In this document: positions 1-9,399 of the stretch, in pieces
How the letters are laid out: each line of letters opens with the position of its first letter
Position numbering within the stretch: position 1 is the first letter of the stretch
Source of the DNA: Paenibacillus algicola
GTDB lineage: Bacteria; Bacillota; Bacilli; Paenibacillales; Paenibacillaceae
Direction: 5' to 3'
Assembly (NCBI RefSeq): GCF_005577435.1
Contig: NZ_CP040396.1
Location: forward strand, 3,600,501-3,664,500
Length of the DNA: 64,000 bases
Notes under the pieces: model-generated
Database searches by the model: none
What the model saw: the letters and a program-made list of their open reading frames with translations, nothing else
Told to the model about the DNA's origin: nothing
Position numbers and translations under genes: made by a program

Positions 1-383
1 AAAAGCGAAATTCACCCCAATTACATGGTTCCCCCGTTTTCTTATCGAAACTCGGCTGATCTATTCAATTATCGTCATGACGTTCTGACATGATGTGATT
101 ATAACGCATGCAGCCAGGGAATATCCAAAACCGTTTTTGACGGAAATCCATGTAAAAAGGTTCAAATTAGCCATATTCCAGAATCACAGCATCCCCTTTT
201 CTGAGGTTTTCGAAATCTTTCCCGTGTTTTCAGTTTTTTTCAAGCTATTTGAAGGTTTCCTTCCTTGGACCATGCGCCCTTATTTGTGCTCCCGGCATCC
301 CAGCCTATATACTTCTAAATAACAAAGCCTTCAACAGAGTCACCAATCTGAAAAATCCATTTCGCAATATAAGGAGGGACATC
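1..383. other. Intergenic leader, no gene seen
   Basis: AT-rich stretch before the first gene. An open frame extends upstream of the CPBP gene through part of it (from 249), but it has no ribosome-binding site and its residues do not look like protein. I see no clear promoter pair, RNA gene or repeat. It probably holds the promoter of the following gene. Confidence 0.5.
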
Positions 384-2042
384 ATGAATCGGTCAGGCTC
401 CCCGCTGGTCCTTAGGCCAGATTTCAAGCCCTTGCTCCTGATGGCTTTGGCCGGCTGTATACTGTTTCTCGCCCTGCAGGTGTACCCTGCACTATATTCC
501 GGGGCGTCAACCCCCCAGCCCATCGACAAATCCGAAGCAGCAGCGGCGGCACAGCGCTTTTATACCGAACAGATGACGCTCAGTCCCGGCAGCAGCCAAG
601 AGCCCTTAGTGACATATACTGCGCGCTCTGAGCTTTACGGCTACCTGATGAAGGAGAAGCTGGTGCAGCTCTATGACGAACAATTCAAGGAGAAATATCC
701 TTATGAGCTGTACCGGGTCACTCTCGATCAAGGAAATAGCAACGCCATCCATGTCGATGTCAATATGCATACCGGAGCGATCGCCGGCTTCACCTACGAT
801 TCGCAGGACTCCGGCTATGAGGGCGCCATGCTGCAGGAGGGCCGGGCGCAGCGGCAGCTGCTGCTCCTGCTCGAAGGAGAGCTGACGCTTGCGGAGAAGC
901 AGGCTTTAGCTGCCCCTTGGGTACAGCGCGCAGGCTATGATCCCGAGCAGCTGACGATGGTCACAGGCAAACGTGAGCCCGGGCTGATCTACCGGGACCC
1001 TGATGCTAAGGCCGGGGATGCGATGCTGCAGCTTGCCTTTACTTTTGAGAATGGACAGCTTCGTTCTTTCGAGCCGGCTTTTGCCGCTCCTGAATCTCAT
1101 CTGGCTTATGTCGATCAGCAGACCATGGCTGCGGTGCTGCTTACCTTGCTGGGCTACGGGCTGTTCACCCTTCTCCTAGGCATCCTGGCCGTCATTTACA
1201 GCGTCAGAACCCGGATGTACATCTCCTGGAAGCGAGGCGTTCTGCTTGCAGTCATCGTGTTTGTAACGCAAATGCTCAATGTGTACAATATGCTGCCGTC
1301 CTATGAAGCTCAAGGGATGTCGGAGACCATGATCGGCGGGCGGCTTCTCTTCTATGCCGGCTACTCCCTGGTCTTTTCGGCCCTGGTCTACTTCTCTCTT
1401 GCCGGGGGAACAGGGCTGTGGCTCAAAGAGGATGGCTTGAATCCTTTTCCCGAGGTCCGTGAGACCGGTTATGGCCGCTATGTATTGCAGAGCATGAAGC
1501 TGGGTTATGTATGGGCGTTTATCTTGATGGGCGTGCAATCAATGATTTTTGTCGTTCTCGGGCTGACACTGAACACATGGTCAACCATTGACGCCAGCCA
1601 ATCTCCCTACAATATGCTGTATCCGTGGCTGTTCCCTCTGATGGCATGGTTTGCCGGCATCATGGAAGAAACCGTATACCGCCTGTTTGGCATTAAGATG
1701 CTGTCCAAGATATTCCGGAGCACGCTGGCCGCAAGTCTGATTTCGTCCCTGATTTGGGCGCTGGGGCATACGCTGTATCCTATTTTCCCAATCATATCAA
1801 GGCCGATCGAGCTCATCGTTATCGGTTTACTGTTCAGCTTTATCTTTCTGCGGTATGGATATTTGGCGGTCATGTTCTCCCATATCGTCTTTAACAGCAT
1901 CCTGATGGGCTTCAGCCTGGCGATGATGAATGGAACAGGGAACCTGCTCACAGGCATCTTCTACATGCTGCTGCCAGCCATCGTGGGGTATCTGATCCAT
2001 GTCTTCCATCGTCCGAGGATCCTTCCCGGCCCCGCAGCATAA
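384..2042 (+). CDS. CPBP family intramembrane glutamic endopeptidase
   Basis: A 552-residue membrane protein of the CPBP (CAAX protease/bacteriocin-processing, Abi) family. The N-terminal half has one hydrophobic helix (about 20-40) and a long extracytoplasmic region; the C-terminal half has about eight helices. The family motif EExxxR is present (MEETVYR, glutamates 428-429), followed by the WALGHT histidine and HIVFNS, the other expected active-site positions. The start is the ATG preceded by AAGGAGG at 371. A terminator follows and uvrC converges. Family members process or degrade membrane substrates; the substrate here is unknown. The large N-terminal extracytoplasmic domain is more than the minimal CPBP fold. 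Confidence 0.85.
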   Translation: MNRSGSPLVLRPDFKPLLLMALAGCILFLALQVYPALYSGASTPQPIDKSEAAAAAQRFYTEQMTLSPGSSQEPLVTYTARSELYGYLMKEKLVQLYDEQFKEKYPYELYRVTLDQGNSNAIHVDVNMHTGAIAGFTYDSQDSGYEGAMLQEGRAQRQLLLLLEGELTLAEKQALAAPWVQRAGYDPEQLTMVTGKREPGLIYRDPDAKAGDAMLQLAFTFENGQLRSFEPAFAAPESHLAYVDQQTMAAVLLTLLGYGLFTLLLGILAVIYSVRTRMYISWKRGVLLAVIVFVTQMLNVYNMLPSYEAQGMSETMIGGRLLFYAGYSLVFSALVYFSLAGGTGLWLKEDGLNPFPEVRETGYGRYVLQSMKLGYVWAFILMGVQSMIFVVLGLTLNTWSTIDASQSPYNMLYPWLFPLMAWFAGIMEETVYRLFGIKMLSKIFRSTLAASLISSLIWALGHTLYPIFPIISRPIELIVIGLLFSFIFLRYGYLAVMFSHIVFNSILMGFSLAMMNGTGNLLTGIFYMLLPAIVGYLIHVFHRPRILPGPAA

Positions 2043-2101
2043 AGCGATTCATACAGCACTGCGATGACACTATAAAAGAGGCTTTCTCTTTGAATCAACC
2101 C

Positions 2102-2158
2102 AAATAAAGACATGGAGGAGCTGGGCTAACCGCCCTGACTCTTCCATGTCTTTATTAT
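2102..2158. terminator. Bidirectional terminator between CPBP gene and uvrC
   Basis: Long inverted repeat: AATAAAGACATGGA on the left pairs with TCCATGTCTTTATT on the right, with a T-rich exit on both strands. It lies between the convergent CPBP protease gene and uvrC and can end both transcripts. Confidence 0.85.
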
Positions 2159-2191
2159 TAATCTTGCTTTTGCGAGGAGAATTCATCCTCT

Positions 2192-4282
2192 CTATTCGTT
2201 TCCGCCATCGGTCTGCATCTCGTCATTCAACGCCTTCAGAATCTGCCTCGCCAGCTTGTCGCCAATCGATATCGGGCGGAAATCCTCAATACTGGCTTCC
2301 TTGATCTTCTTCACCGAGCCGAAATGCTTCAGCAGCAGCTTGCGCCGCTTCTCGCCAATGCCGGGAATGGCATCCAGCTTCGAGGTGACCATCGACTTGC
2401 CCCGCTGCTCGCGGTGAAATGAGATGGCGAACCGGTGCACCTCATCCTGAATGCGCTGCAGGAGATAGAACTCCTGGCTGTCCCGCGGCAGCGAGACTGG
2501 CTCCGGCGGGTCACCGACCATCAGCTGAGCTGTCTTATGCTTGGCATCCTTGACCAGACCACAGACCGGGATAAAGAGCCCCAGCTCGTTCTGCAAAATG
2601 TCAGACGCTGCCGAGATCTGCCCTCTGCCACCGTCCACAACGATCAGATCCGGCATGGCAAGATTCTCCTTCAGCACTCGTTCATAGCGGCGCCGGATCA
2701 CCTCGCGCATCGTCTCATAATCATCCGACCCCTGTACGGAGCGTACCTTATATTTACGGTACTCTTTTTTGTCCGGCTTGCCATCAGTGAATACCACCAT
2801 CGCCGAGACCGGATTTGCTCCCTGAATGTTGGAGTTATCAAACGCTTCGATCCGGTGCAGCTTCTCAATACCGATGACCTCACCGAGATTGGCAGCAGCG
2901 ATCGTGGTCCGCTCTTCATCCCGCTCAATCAAGCGGAATTTCTCGTTCAGCGCGACCTTGGCGTTGTCCACCGCCATGCCAACCATCTGACGCTTCGTGC
3001 CGCGCTGCGGCACATACACCTTGACACCAATCCACTGCTGCAGTGCTAAAGCCGCTCCTGAGGGCTCCACCGCACCGGGACGGGCGATCTGCTGCTGCAG
3101 CGGATTGTCCTGCAGCGCGTCCTCCTCACTCTCCGTTGCTTCCGCTTCTAATGCTGCTTCGGCCGCCAGCGGCTCCTTTGGAACCGGAACCATAGATTGC
3201 AGCGCCGCCGCACTGACAGACGCTGCAGCCTGCTGCTCCGAAGAGGCTTCAGCTGTGCCAGCCGCCTCCCCGCCTTCGGAAGGCTCTCCTCCAGCCTGCT
3301 CCGAGGCCTCCACGGGATAAGGAAGCAGAATCTCTTGCGGCAGCGCCGGATTGTCGCTGTAATACTGGGCTACGAAGGACAGGAAATCACTGTAGGCTTC
3401 GCCGTAATACGGGAAAGCCGACGTGTTGCGCTGAACCATTTTGCCCTGGCGCATATAAAAAATCTGCACACACATCCAGCCCTTGTCTGTCCAATAGCCG
3501 AACACGTCTCGGTCCCGGGTATCTGCGGTCGTAATTTTCTGCTTCTCCATGATGGCATCAATATGCATAATCTGATCCCGAAGCTCTTTGGCCCGCTCGA
3601 AGTACAGCTCCTCCGCAGCCTCCTGCATCTTCCGCTGAAGCTCCTTCTTCACTTCCTCATGCCCTCCGCTCAGAAAGCCGCGAATGTCGTTCGTAATATC
3701 CTCATAAGCCTGCTGCGGAATGTCCTTCACGCAGGGCGCCATGCACTGGCCCATATGGTAATAGAGGCATACGTCCTTTGGCATGACGTCACACTTGCGG
3801 AGCGGATACATTCGGTCCAGCAGCTTCTTCGTTTCATGGGCCGCATAGGCATTCGGATAAGGGCCGAAATATTTTGCTTTATCTTTAAGCACCTTCCGCG
3901 TCACAATGAGGCGGGGGTGCGGTTCGTGAGTTATTTTTAGATAAGGATAGGTCTTGTCGTCCTTAAGCAGAACGTTGTAACGCGGCTGATGCGTCTTGAT
4001 CAGGTTGCACTCCAGAATCAGAGCCTCCATGTTGCTGCTCGTCACAATGTATTCAAAGTCACGGATTTCCGAAACGAGCCGCTGGGTCTTGCCGTCATGA
4101 CTGCCGGTGAAATACGAACGGACCCGGTTCTTGAGAACCTTCGCCTTGCCCACATAAATAATGGTGCCTTCCCCGTTCTTCATCAGATAGCAGCCTGACT
4201 GGTCAGGCAGCAGTGCGAGCTTGTTGCGAATCTTCTCCATGGCCTTCTCCTGTTCCTGAAGCCTACGCGCAAAGTCCTCCAT
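2192..4282 (-). CDS. uvrC: Excinuclease ABC subunit C
   Basis: UvrC makes both incisions around a DNA lesion in the UvrABC nucleotide-excision repair complex. Visible domains: N-terminal GIY-YIG nuclease (about 22-105; [14 protein letters not shown]), UvrB-binding UVR motif (about 205-245), RNase H-like endonuclease domain (about 415-600; [13 protein letters not shown]) and C-terminal helix-hairpin-helix pair ([13 protein letters not shown]). The start is the ATG behind GAGGAGG; an upstream in-frame ATG at 4330 overlaps the trxA terminator. At 696 residues it is about 100 longer than usual UvrC, because an Ala/Glu-rich low-complexity stretch (about 325-412) interrupts it just before the RNase H-like domain. 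Downstream of trxA, but separated by a terminator hairpin. Confidence 0.97.
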   Translation of the reverse strand: MEDFARRLQEQEKAMEKIRNKLALLPDQSGCYLMKNGEGTIIYVGKAKVLKNRVRSYFTGSHDGKTQRLVSEIRDFEYIVTSSNMEALILECNLIKTHQPRYNVLLKDDKTYPYLKITHEPHPRLIVTRKVLKDKAKYFGPYPNAYAAHETKKLLDRMYPLRKCDVMPKDVCLYYHMGQCMAPCVKDIPQQAYEDITNDIRGFLSGGHEEVKKELQRKMQEAAEELYFERAKELRDQIMHIDAIMEKQKITTADTRDRDVFGYWTDKGWMCVQIFYMRQGKMVQRNTSAFPYYGEAYSDFLSFVAQYYSDNPALPQEILLPYPVEASEQAGGEPSEGGEAAGTAEASSEQQAAASVSAAALQSMVPVPKEPLAAEAALEAEATESEEDALQDNPLQQQIARPGAVEPSGAALALQQWIGVKVYVPQRGTKRQMVGMAVDNAKVALNEKFRLIERDEERTTIAAANLGEVIGIEKLHRIEAFDNSNIQGANPVSAMVVFTDGKPDKKEYRKYKVRSVQGSDDYETMREVIRRRYERVLKENLAMPDLIVVDGGRGQISAASDILQNELGLFIPVCGLVKDAKHKTAQLMVGDPPEPVSLPRDSQEFYLLQRIQDEVHRFAISFHREQRGKSMVTSKLDAIPGIGEKRRKLLLKHFGSVKKIKEASIEDFRPISIGDKLARQILKALNDEMQTDGGNE

Positions 4283-4310
4283 CCTTCTCCTCCTCTCCAA
4301 GGGGGAAATC

Positions 4311-4348
4311 ACACAAAGCGCCTCCGGCAAATCAATACCGAAGGCGCT
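4311..4348 (-). terminator. Terminator after trxA
   Basis: On the minus strand AGCGCCTTCGG pairs with CCGGAGGCGCT around a 10-base loop, followed by a short T-rich run. It lies between the trxA stop and the uvrC ribosome-binding site, so it may be only partial read-through control. Confidence 0.7.
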
Positions 4349-4379
4349 GTATGAGTGCTTGCAAGTCTCAGCGTTATGC

Positions 4380-4697
4380 TTATTGGTGCTTCGCGATAAT
4401 GCCTTTCAGAGCTTCCTTGGAGTTGAGCCCTACTACTTTATCGACAGGCTGGCCGTCTTTAAAGAAGATCAGCGTAGGAATACTCATTACGCCAAAGCGG
4501 GATGCGGATTCTGGATTCTCATCCACATTCACCTTCGCAATTTTCACATCATCACCGAGGTCCTGGGACAACTCATCCAGGATTGGAGCCAGCATCTTGC
4601 AGGGACCGCACCAAGGCGCCCAAAAATCAACTACAACCGTTCCTTGACCTTCTACTTCGTTCGCAAAAGTCTGGTCGGATACATTGACGATAGCCAT
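4380..4697 (-). CDS. trxA: Thioredoxin
   Basis: Classic 105-residue cytosolic thioredoxin, the general protein disulfide reductant recycled by thioredoxin reductase. Active site WCGPC with Cys30 and Cys33, and the cis-proline loop MSIPT. The ATG is preceded by AAGGAGGAG at good spacing. It lies directly upstream of uvrC in the same direction, as in Bacillus genomes where trxA and uvrC are neighbours. Confidence 0.97.
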   Translation of the reverse strand: MAIVNVSDQTFANEVEGQGTVVVDFWAPWCGPCKMLAPILDELSQDLGDDVKIAKVNVDENPESASRFGVMSIPTLIFFKDGQPVDKVVGLNSKEALKGIIAKHQ

Positions 4698-4829
4698 GAG
4701 TTTCTCCTCCTTACTGTAATATCGTTTCAGTCGGTGCTTAAACTATTATGTCTAAGCCGGCCCCCATAGTATACCACACTCTTCTGCCGATTGCGAAATC
4801 AGGAAACGCACCCGGCTGTGCCGATATTC

Positions 4830-4859
4830 TTTACAAACTTGCTGCCCACCCAGTATACT
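4830..4859 (+). promoter_or_regulatory. Sigma-A-like promoter of the YqzM-like gene
   Basis: TTTACA and TATACT separated by 18 bases, each one mismatch from consensus, about 60 bases upstream of the small ORF at 4922. Confidence 0.6.
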
Positions 4860-4921
4860 ACTAGTAACAACCGTATGCTGGCGGAGAGACCGCCATCGTC
4901 GGCAGTTTAGGAGGCAGCACC

Positions 4922-5077
4922 ATGGACGCTAACGTGCACGTAGTAGATCCTCGGGAGCATGTGAATGAAGAACCCCGCAATGACTTTTTCGACCTGATGC
5001 TCGGCTTTGGGGGCATGTTTGCCCTCATGCTCGTTATATTCTTCGCAATGGTCATTGTAAAGTTCATCATCAGCTAA
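4922..5077 (+). CDS. Small membrane protein, YqzM-like
   Basis: A 51-residue peptide: polar N-terminus, then a charged segment (NEEPRNDFFD) leading into one transmembrane helix (about 25-48) ending KFIIS. The layout and the RND-x-GFG-FIIKF pattern resemble the YqzM family of Bacillales, whose function is unknown. Good ribosome-binding site (AGGAGG, 7-base spacing), its own promoter upstream and a strong terminator downstream make this a real gene although it is short. Family call is from memory and moderately sure. Confidence 0.75.
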   Translation: MDANVHVVDPREHVNEEPRNDFFDLMLGFGGMFALMLVIFFAMVIVKFIIS

Positions 5078-5097
5078 ACGCTCAAGAGTCCCAAAGA

Positions 5098-5146
5098 AGA
5101 AGGTATCCCCGGCCTGATCCAGGCCTGCGGGATACCTTCTTTTTTT
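5098..5146. terminator. Strong terminator after YqzM-like gene
   Basis: AGAAGGTATCCC pairs with GGGATACCTTCT, with an inner GGCCTGATCCAGGCC arm, followed by TTTTTT on the plus strand. dnaI ends just beyond on the other strand and could use the same hairpin. Confidence 0.9.
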
Positions 5147-5166
5147 GGGGGGATGGACAGGAACGC

Positions 5167-6129
5167 TTAAGATCTCCTCATATTTCCGCGCTGATTCTCA
5201 CCAAATAGCTGTACCTCATCAACAAACGGCGCAATCCGGTTCATCAGGCGCTGTCCTTTATGGCTCTCTTCGCCGTCCTTGCTGGTGAAGCTCAAATGCT
5301 GCTCCAGTCCGTCCAGCCGGTAATTGGACGTATAAAAGGTCGGCTTGCGGTTCATGCGAAAGTTCAGGATCGAGCCCAGCACATGATCTCTGACCCAGGG
5401 ACTCAGGTTCTCTGCCCCGATATCATCAAAGATAAGCAGGTCACAATGCTTCATCACCTCAATGCTTTCCTTCAGCTTCGCACTCTCCTGCAGCATCGAC
5501 TTGATATCCTCCACGAAGTCAGGCATATATACGATAACACCGGTGTGCCCTTCCTTCGCCAGCTCATGCAGCAGATAGCACATGAGAAACGTCTTTCCGG
5601 TTCCGAAGGAGCCGGTCAGATACAGCCCCCGGGGCGACAAGCCGTTCTCCTTCGTATCCCGGATGTAACGGAAGACCTGATTCACCGCCGGGGCGCGAAG
5701 CCGATCCTTCGACATAATCTCAACCTCGTTATAGCCTTCCTCCAGGGCCCGCTCGTCCACATAAAAGCTGCGGACGCGCTTCTTGATCTGCTCCTCATTC
5801 ATTCGGGAAATCTGAAGCGCACAAGGCGTCTTCCGCTCATAAATCTCTGCCTTGCCGTTAACCGTCTGAATATCCAGGCTGCTGAAATGCCCTTGAAAAT
5901 CATTCGGACAACGCTCCAGGCCCGGACAATGCTGACAGTGGTCATGGTCCTTGGTATATTGATAGATCCGGCTCAGGTTCCTGTTGATCGCCTGCTCATC
6001 CAGCTCTGGATGCTCGGCCTTCAGGCGGAGCACCAGCGGATGACTCAGAATCCGGCCCAGAAGCTCGTCGGATCTGCGGCGGAAGGCCGGACTTTTCATA
6101 CTGTCGAGCAGCTGTCCGAGGGATTCCAT
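5167..6129 (-). CDS. dnaI: Primosomal protein DnaI, helicase loader
   Basis: AAA+ ATPase that loads the replicative helicase with DnaB and DnaD at oriC and restarted forks. About residues 60-81 hold the cysteine/histidine cluster (DHCQHC, RCPNDF) of the zinc-binding N-terminal domain that contacts the helicase. Walker A is GSFGTGKT (173-180) and Walker B LLIFDD (231-236). Of several possible starts, the ATG at 6129 best fits the GAAGGTGAT ribosome-binding site, giving 320 residues. It follows dnaB by about 50 bases in a dnaB-dnaI operon, as in Bacillus. Confidence 0.95.
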   Translation of the reverse strand: MESLGQLLDSMKSPAFRRRSDELLGRILSHPLVLRLKAEHPELDEQAINRNLSRIYQYTKDHDHCQHCPGLERCPNDFQGHFSSLDIQTVNGKAEIYERKTPCALQISRMNEEQIKKRVRSFYVDERALEEGYNEVEIMSKDRLRAPAVNQVFRYIRDTKENGLSPRGLYLTGSFGTGKTFLMCYLLHELAKEGHTGVIVYMPDFVEDIKSMLQESAKLKESIEVMKHCDLLIFDDIGAENLSPWVRDHVLGSILNFRMNRKPTFYTSNYRLDGLEQHLSFTSKDGEESHKGQRLMNRIAPFVDEVQLFGENQRGNMRRS

Positions 6130-6178
6130 CGTCATCACCTTCTTTCATAGGTTTATATCATGCATTTGAGCTAACGCC

Positions 6179-7684
6179 CTAGCCTCTCTTCTTGGAGGTC
6201 TGCATCTCGGCAGCCAGTCTTAGCATTTCCTCATACTCCTCTTCCGTAACGCTCTCTCCGCCGGCAGAGGTCTGAGCAACCGGAATCTCCGGCTTGCCCT
6301 TCCCCCCTTTGGCGTATGTACGCGTGCGTGAAGCGGCAGCCGCTTGCTTGCCCTTGCTCTTGGCCTGGTCGCGGATATACTGGACGGCTTTCTCATAGGT
6401 GTCGACCTGCTTGAGCAGCATGTTGGAGGCAATCGCCTCGACAAAGTTGCGGTTGATCCGCTGGTCGCCGCCTGCAGCAATTAAAGACATCAGATAATGA
6501 ATCAGAATATTAATAACTTCGCCCGGAAGCTTGTAGCTATGGTCGATTTTCTCGAACATATCCATGAAATGAGCCGGCACCGAGCCCGGAAAAAAGGTCT
6601 GCAGCAGCCGGGTATACGGTTCATTGCGAAGCATCATATTGTATTGGTGAATATCACACTTGGACTGAAATTGCAGCGGAACCTCCACATAATATTCGCT
6701 CTGGACTGCATGCTCCTCTGCCGGCACGTCCTGATCGGCGCTCAGCTCCTGATGCAAAGCGACCACCTTGCCTGCGGTCACCTGACGCTTCTCCTGCAGC
6801 TTCATGCCCTGACGGAAATGAAGGCTTGCCTTGTGCTGGAGATCATCGAGCATAACCTCACCCTGACTGGAGAAAATCCCATCTTCATCCAGCAAACGGC
6901 ATAAATCCTGCACATTCAGGTCATACTTGCGGACTACATAATTGACGACACCGAGCTGTTCATGGTCATGGCGCAGCCGTTCCACAAAGACGCGGTTCCG
7001 CGATTCACGCGGAAAGCGCAAAATAATGTCCGCATAATTCAATCCGCCTTCTCCCGCAGAGACTACAGGAACCGCCTGCTTGCGCGGCGTCTCCACCTCG
7101 GTCAGCGCCTGCTCGAGCTCGTAATCAATCACATGCGTATTCAGCTCAAAAATATCATAGAAAGGAACCGAGATGTTCTCCTTGTTGAAGGAAACCCCAG
7201 TCCACTCCTGCGGTTCCTTGCTCCACAGCTGCTCCCGCAGGGCAAGCACGGCGAATTTGCCGACCTTGTCACGCAGCAGCAGTGTCAGATGCTGTGTATT
7301 AAAAAATTCCGAGGGCGACAATGGTGTCTGCAGCTCGTACTCATATATATAATCGTCATTTTCCGGAGCATAAAGCCGGCTCGTCTGCAGCAGCCCTACC
7401 GCCTCCAGTTTGGAGGTTTGCTCAATCAGGTAGCGGCGGCCCTTCTCGCTGGGCTCCAGGCCAAGCGTCAGAAACAGGCGGCGCTGCTGATCAATCGGGG
7501 AGTACCCCACCTTTTCCAGCGGCACATGTGTGCACAGCAAGCGGTACAGACTGATGGCGAAGGCGCCAACCATCGGTTGATAAATGGAACTGAGCATTTT
7601 GTCATCCAAGCCGCTCAGGCAGAAGTCGCGGTACACGCAGTAACGGTGATTCTCGGTATAATGCAAAAAATTAGTCATGCGCAT
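6179..7684 (-). CDS. dnaB: Replication initiation and membrane attachment protein DnaB (Bacillus type)
   Basis: Firmicute DnaB, the helicase co-loader (not the E. coli helicase of the same name). It acts with DnaD and DnaI at the origin and during replication restart. The 501-residue protein has the winged-helix N-terminal region (about 20-230; DKMLSSIYQPMVG is typical), a middle domain and a C-terminal DnaB/DnaD-like helical domain followed by a basic, Gly/Ala/Lys-rich tail. The start is the ATG behind AAGGAG at 7684. Directly upstream of dnaI. The nrdR gene that precedes dnaB in many Bacillales is absent here; yuiB lies upstream instead. Confidence 0.93.
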   Translation of the reverse strand: MRMTNFLHYTENHRYCVYRDFCLSGLDDKMLSSIYQPMVGAFAISLYRLLCTHVPLEKVGYSPIDQQRRLFLTLGLEPSEKGRRYLIEQTSKLEAVGLLQTSRLYAPENDDYIYEYELQTPLSPSEFFNTQHLTLLLRDKVGKFAVLALREQLWSKEPQEWTGVSFNKENISVPFYDIFELNTHVIDYELEQALTEVETPRKQAVPVVSAGEGGLNYADIILRFPRESRNRVFVERLRHDHEQLGVVNYVVRKYDLNVQDLCRLLDEDGIFSSQGEVMLDDLQHKASLHFRQGMKLQEKRQVTAGKVVALHQELSADQDVPAEEHAVQSEYYVEVPLQFQSKCDIHQYNMMLRNEPYTRLLQTFFPGSVPAHFMDMFEKIDHSYKLPGEVINILIHYLMSLIAAGGDQRINRNFVEAIASNMLLKQVDTYEKAVQYIRDQAKSKGKQAAAASRTRTYAKGGKGKPEIPVAQTSAGGESVTEEEYEEMLRLAAEMQTSKKRG

Positions 7685-7885
7685 GGTGTAAGCTCCTTCC
7701 CCGTCTTTTTCGCCAAGAACAGGTCCCGGCCGAAAATAGACTGCCTCTATTCTATCATAAATACAGAGGGCGATATCTGTTAAATCCAACTAAATTCTAT
7801 GAAACCACCTGTGAAAAAAGAAACAAAAACGACCCGCCCGAATGGGGTGAGCCGCCAATGACATCAGACACAATCCAACATAACC

Positions 7886-8185
7886 TTAGAACATCTTAAA
7901 GCCCTTGACGCGCAGGACATGTATCGCCCAGCCGCTCAGCACCGCACCTGCCAGCCCCGCAATCCCGGTCAAATAATCCACCAGGCCGTACGAGCCGATA
8001 TGGCTCAGGAACGTGGTCTCGCTGGAGTTCCACATACTGTATACTACCACCGGCAGAATGACAAGCACGAATAGATAGCACGGAAACCAGGTCGTCTTCA
8101 TCAGCATGTTCAATATAAAGCCAATCCCGAACATCATTACAAAAAATAATATCATCAGTACCAACACGGGGATCAATTCAAGCAT
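7886..8185 (-). CDS. yuiB: YuiB-like membrane protein
   Basis: A 99-residue protein with three hydrophobic segments (about 2-28, 35-53, 70-92) and a basic end (RVKGFKMF). The N-terminal IGFILNMLMK and the C-terminal GLAGAVLSG look like the YuiB family of Bacillales, function unknown. In B. subtilis yuiB lies close to the NADH dehydrogenase gene yumB and to yumC, and homologues of both occur about 5 kb away here. Ribosome-binding site AAGAGGTGAAGG precedes the ATG. About 200 bases separate it from dnaB, so co-transcription is uncertain. Confidence 0.75.
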   Translation of the reverse strand: MLELIPVLVLMILFFVMMFGIGFILNMLMKTTWFPCYLFVLVILPVVVYSMWNSSETTFLSHIGSYGLVDYLTGIAGLAGAVLSGWAIHVLRVKGFKMF

Positions 8186-8299
8186 TGCCGACCTTCACCT
8201 CTTCTTTATACCGCCGCAAAACCGGACGGACTAGTTAGTAGTTTACTAAAAAAAATGTCGCTTATCAACGAATATTCCATGAATAGATTGTGTCAGGGT

Positions 8300-8328
8300 T
8301 TGCCCTTCAGCCCCTCCTTCGCTACAAT
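8300..8328 (+). promoter_or_regulatory. Putative sigma-A promoter of hemQ
   Basis: TTGCCC, a 17-base spacer, and TACAAT, about 50 bases upstream of the hemQ start. No obvious operator overlaps it. Confidence 0.55.
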
Positions 8329-8380
8329 GTAGGAAGATATGCCTGACCTAACCATTTCACGATGAAACAGGAGTGATCAT

Positions 8381-9130
8381 ATGAATGAAGCTGCCATGAC
8401 CCTGGAGGGCTGGTACGCTCTGCATGATTTTCGTTCCATCCATTGGCCGGCCTGGAAGGCCGCGGATGAAGAGGAGCGCGCAGTTGCGCTGGAAGAGCTC
8501 AATGAATTTCTTTCCGCCTGGGAAGCCACCGGGGAGAGCAAGCAAGGCAGTACTGCTGTATACACGATCGTTGGACAAAAGGCTGACTTCGTGCTGATGC
8601 ACCTTCGCGAGACGCTGGAGGAGCTGAACGAAATCGAAAATGCCTTTAACAAGACGACGTTTGCCAAGTATACGACCAAGGCTTACTCTTACGTAAGCGT
8701 AGTGGAGCTCAGCAATTATCTGGCCGGATCCTCCGGCGGCGATCCGATGGAGAATCCGCATGTGATTGCCCGCCTGAAGCCGGAGCTTCCCAAGTCCAGG
8801 CACATCTGCTTCTACCCGATGAACAAGAAGCGGGATTTGCAGGACAACTGGTACATGCTCAGCATGGAGGAGCGCCGCACGATGATGCAGAGCCATGGCC
8901 TGATCGGCCGCGGCTATGCCGGTAAGGTGAAGCAGATTATCACCGGCTCGGTCGGCTTTGACGACTGGGAATGGGGCGTAACCTTGTTCGCAGATGATGC
9001 ACTTCAGTTCAAGAAGCTTGTATATGAGATGCGCTTTGATGAAGTCAGCGCGCGCTTCGGCGAGTTCGGTCCGTTCTACGTCGGCAACCTGCTTCAGGCC
9101 GATGACTTTAACCAGCTGATGAAGGTTTAG
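8381..9130 (+). CDS. hemQ: Coproheme decarboxylase HemQ
   Basis: Hydrogen-peroxide-dependent coproheme decarboxylase, last step of the coproporphyrin branch of haem b synthesis in Firmicutes and Actinobacteria; chlorite dismutase fold. 249 residues, the usual length. Tyr145, the radical-forming residue, and Lys149 are present (FYPMNKK), and His172 in the MQSHG segment is the expected proximal haem ligand; the numbering matches the characterised Gram-positive enzymes. Clear ribosome-binding site and start at 8381. Stands alone between yuiB and the iron-uptake locus. Confidence 0.96.
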   Translation: MNEAAMTLEGWYALHDFRSIHWPAWKAADEEERAVALEELNEFLSAWEATGESKQGSTAVYTIVGQKADFVLMHLRETLEELNEIENAFNKTTFAKYTTKAYSYVSVVELSNYLAGSSGGDPMENPHVIARLKPELPKSRHICFYPMNKKRDLQDNWYMLSMEERRTMMQSHGLIGRGYAGKVKQIITGSVGFDDWEWGVTLFADDALQFKKLVYEMRFDEVSARFGEFGPFYVGNLLQADDFNQLMKV

Positions 9131-9149
9131 CACTTGCATGAACTATAAA

Positions 9150-9200
9150 GAGGCTGTCCCAAAAGATCTAGGGTCTTGCGGGATGGCCTCGTTTGTTGTT
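9150..9200 (+). terminator. Terminator after hemQ
   Basis: GAGGCTGTCCC pairs, with two wobbles, with GGGATGGCCTC; an inner AAGATC..GGGTCTT extends the stem. T-rich exit follows. The left arm is part of a short motif that recurs at 13039-13063. Confidence 0.7.
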
Positions 9201-9314
9201 GCGAGATGCCATGCGCGAGACGAAAGTACAATTTTTTTGCTGGCATACACCAAAAACAAACGACATAGGACTTTTTCCCATGCCGTTTCAGATTCCTTTC
9301 TTATTCCGAATCAT

Positions 9315-9338
9315 GTCCCTAAGTCCCTAAGTCCCTAA
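9315..9338. repeat. Three tandem copies of an 8-base unit
   Basis: GTCCCTAA occurs three times head to tail in the intergenic region between hemQ and the permease operon. No gene overlaps it. Confidence 0.9.
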
Positions 9339-9399
9339 GACTGACTTCATGACATTGCCTTTTGCAGGTGTCTTTTTAGATATACAGCCCCATCGACAG

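Noticed and set aside
249..383. Upstream extension of the CPBP gene
   Set aside because: The frame is open, but the AAGGAGG site places the start at 384.
2435..3049. Long plus-strand frames inside uvrC
   Set aside because: Antisense shadows of a well-defined gene in GC-rich codon usage; no family resemblance.
9138..9338. 66-codon frame after hemQ
   Set aside because: Covers the hemQ terminator and the tandem repeat; no ribosome-binding site.
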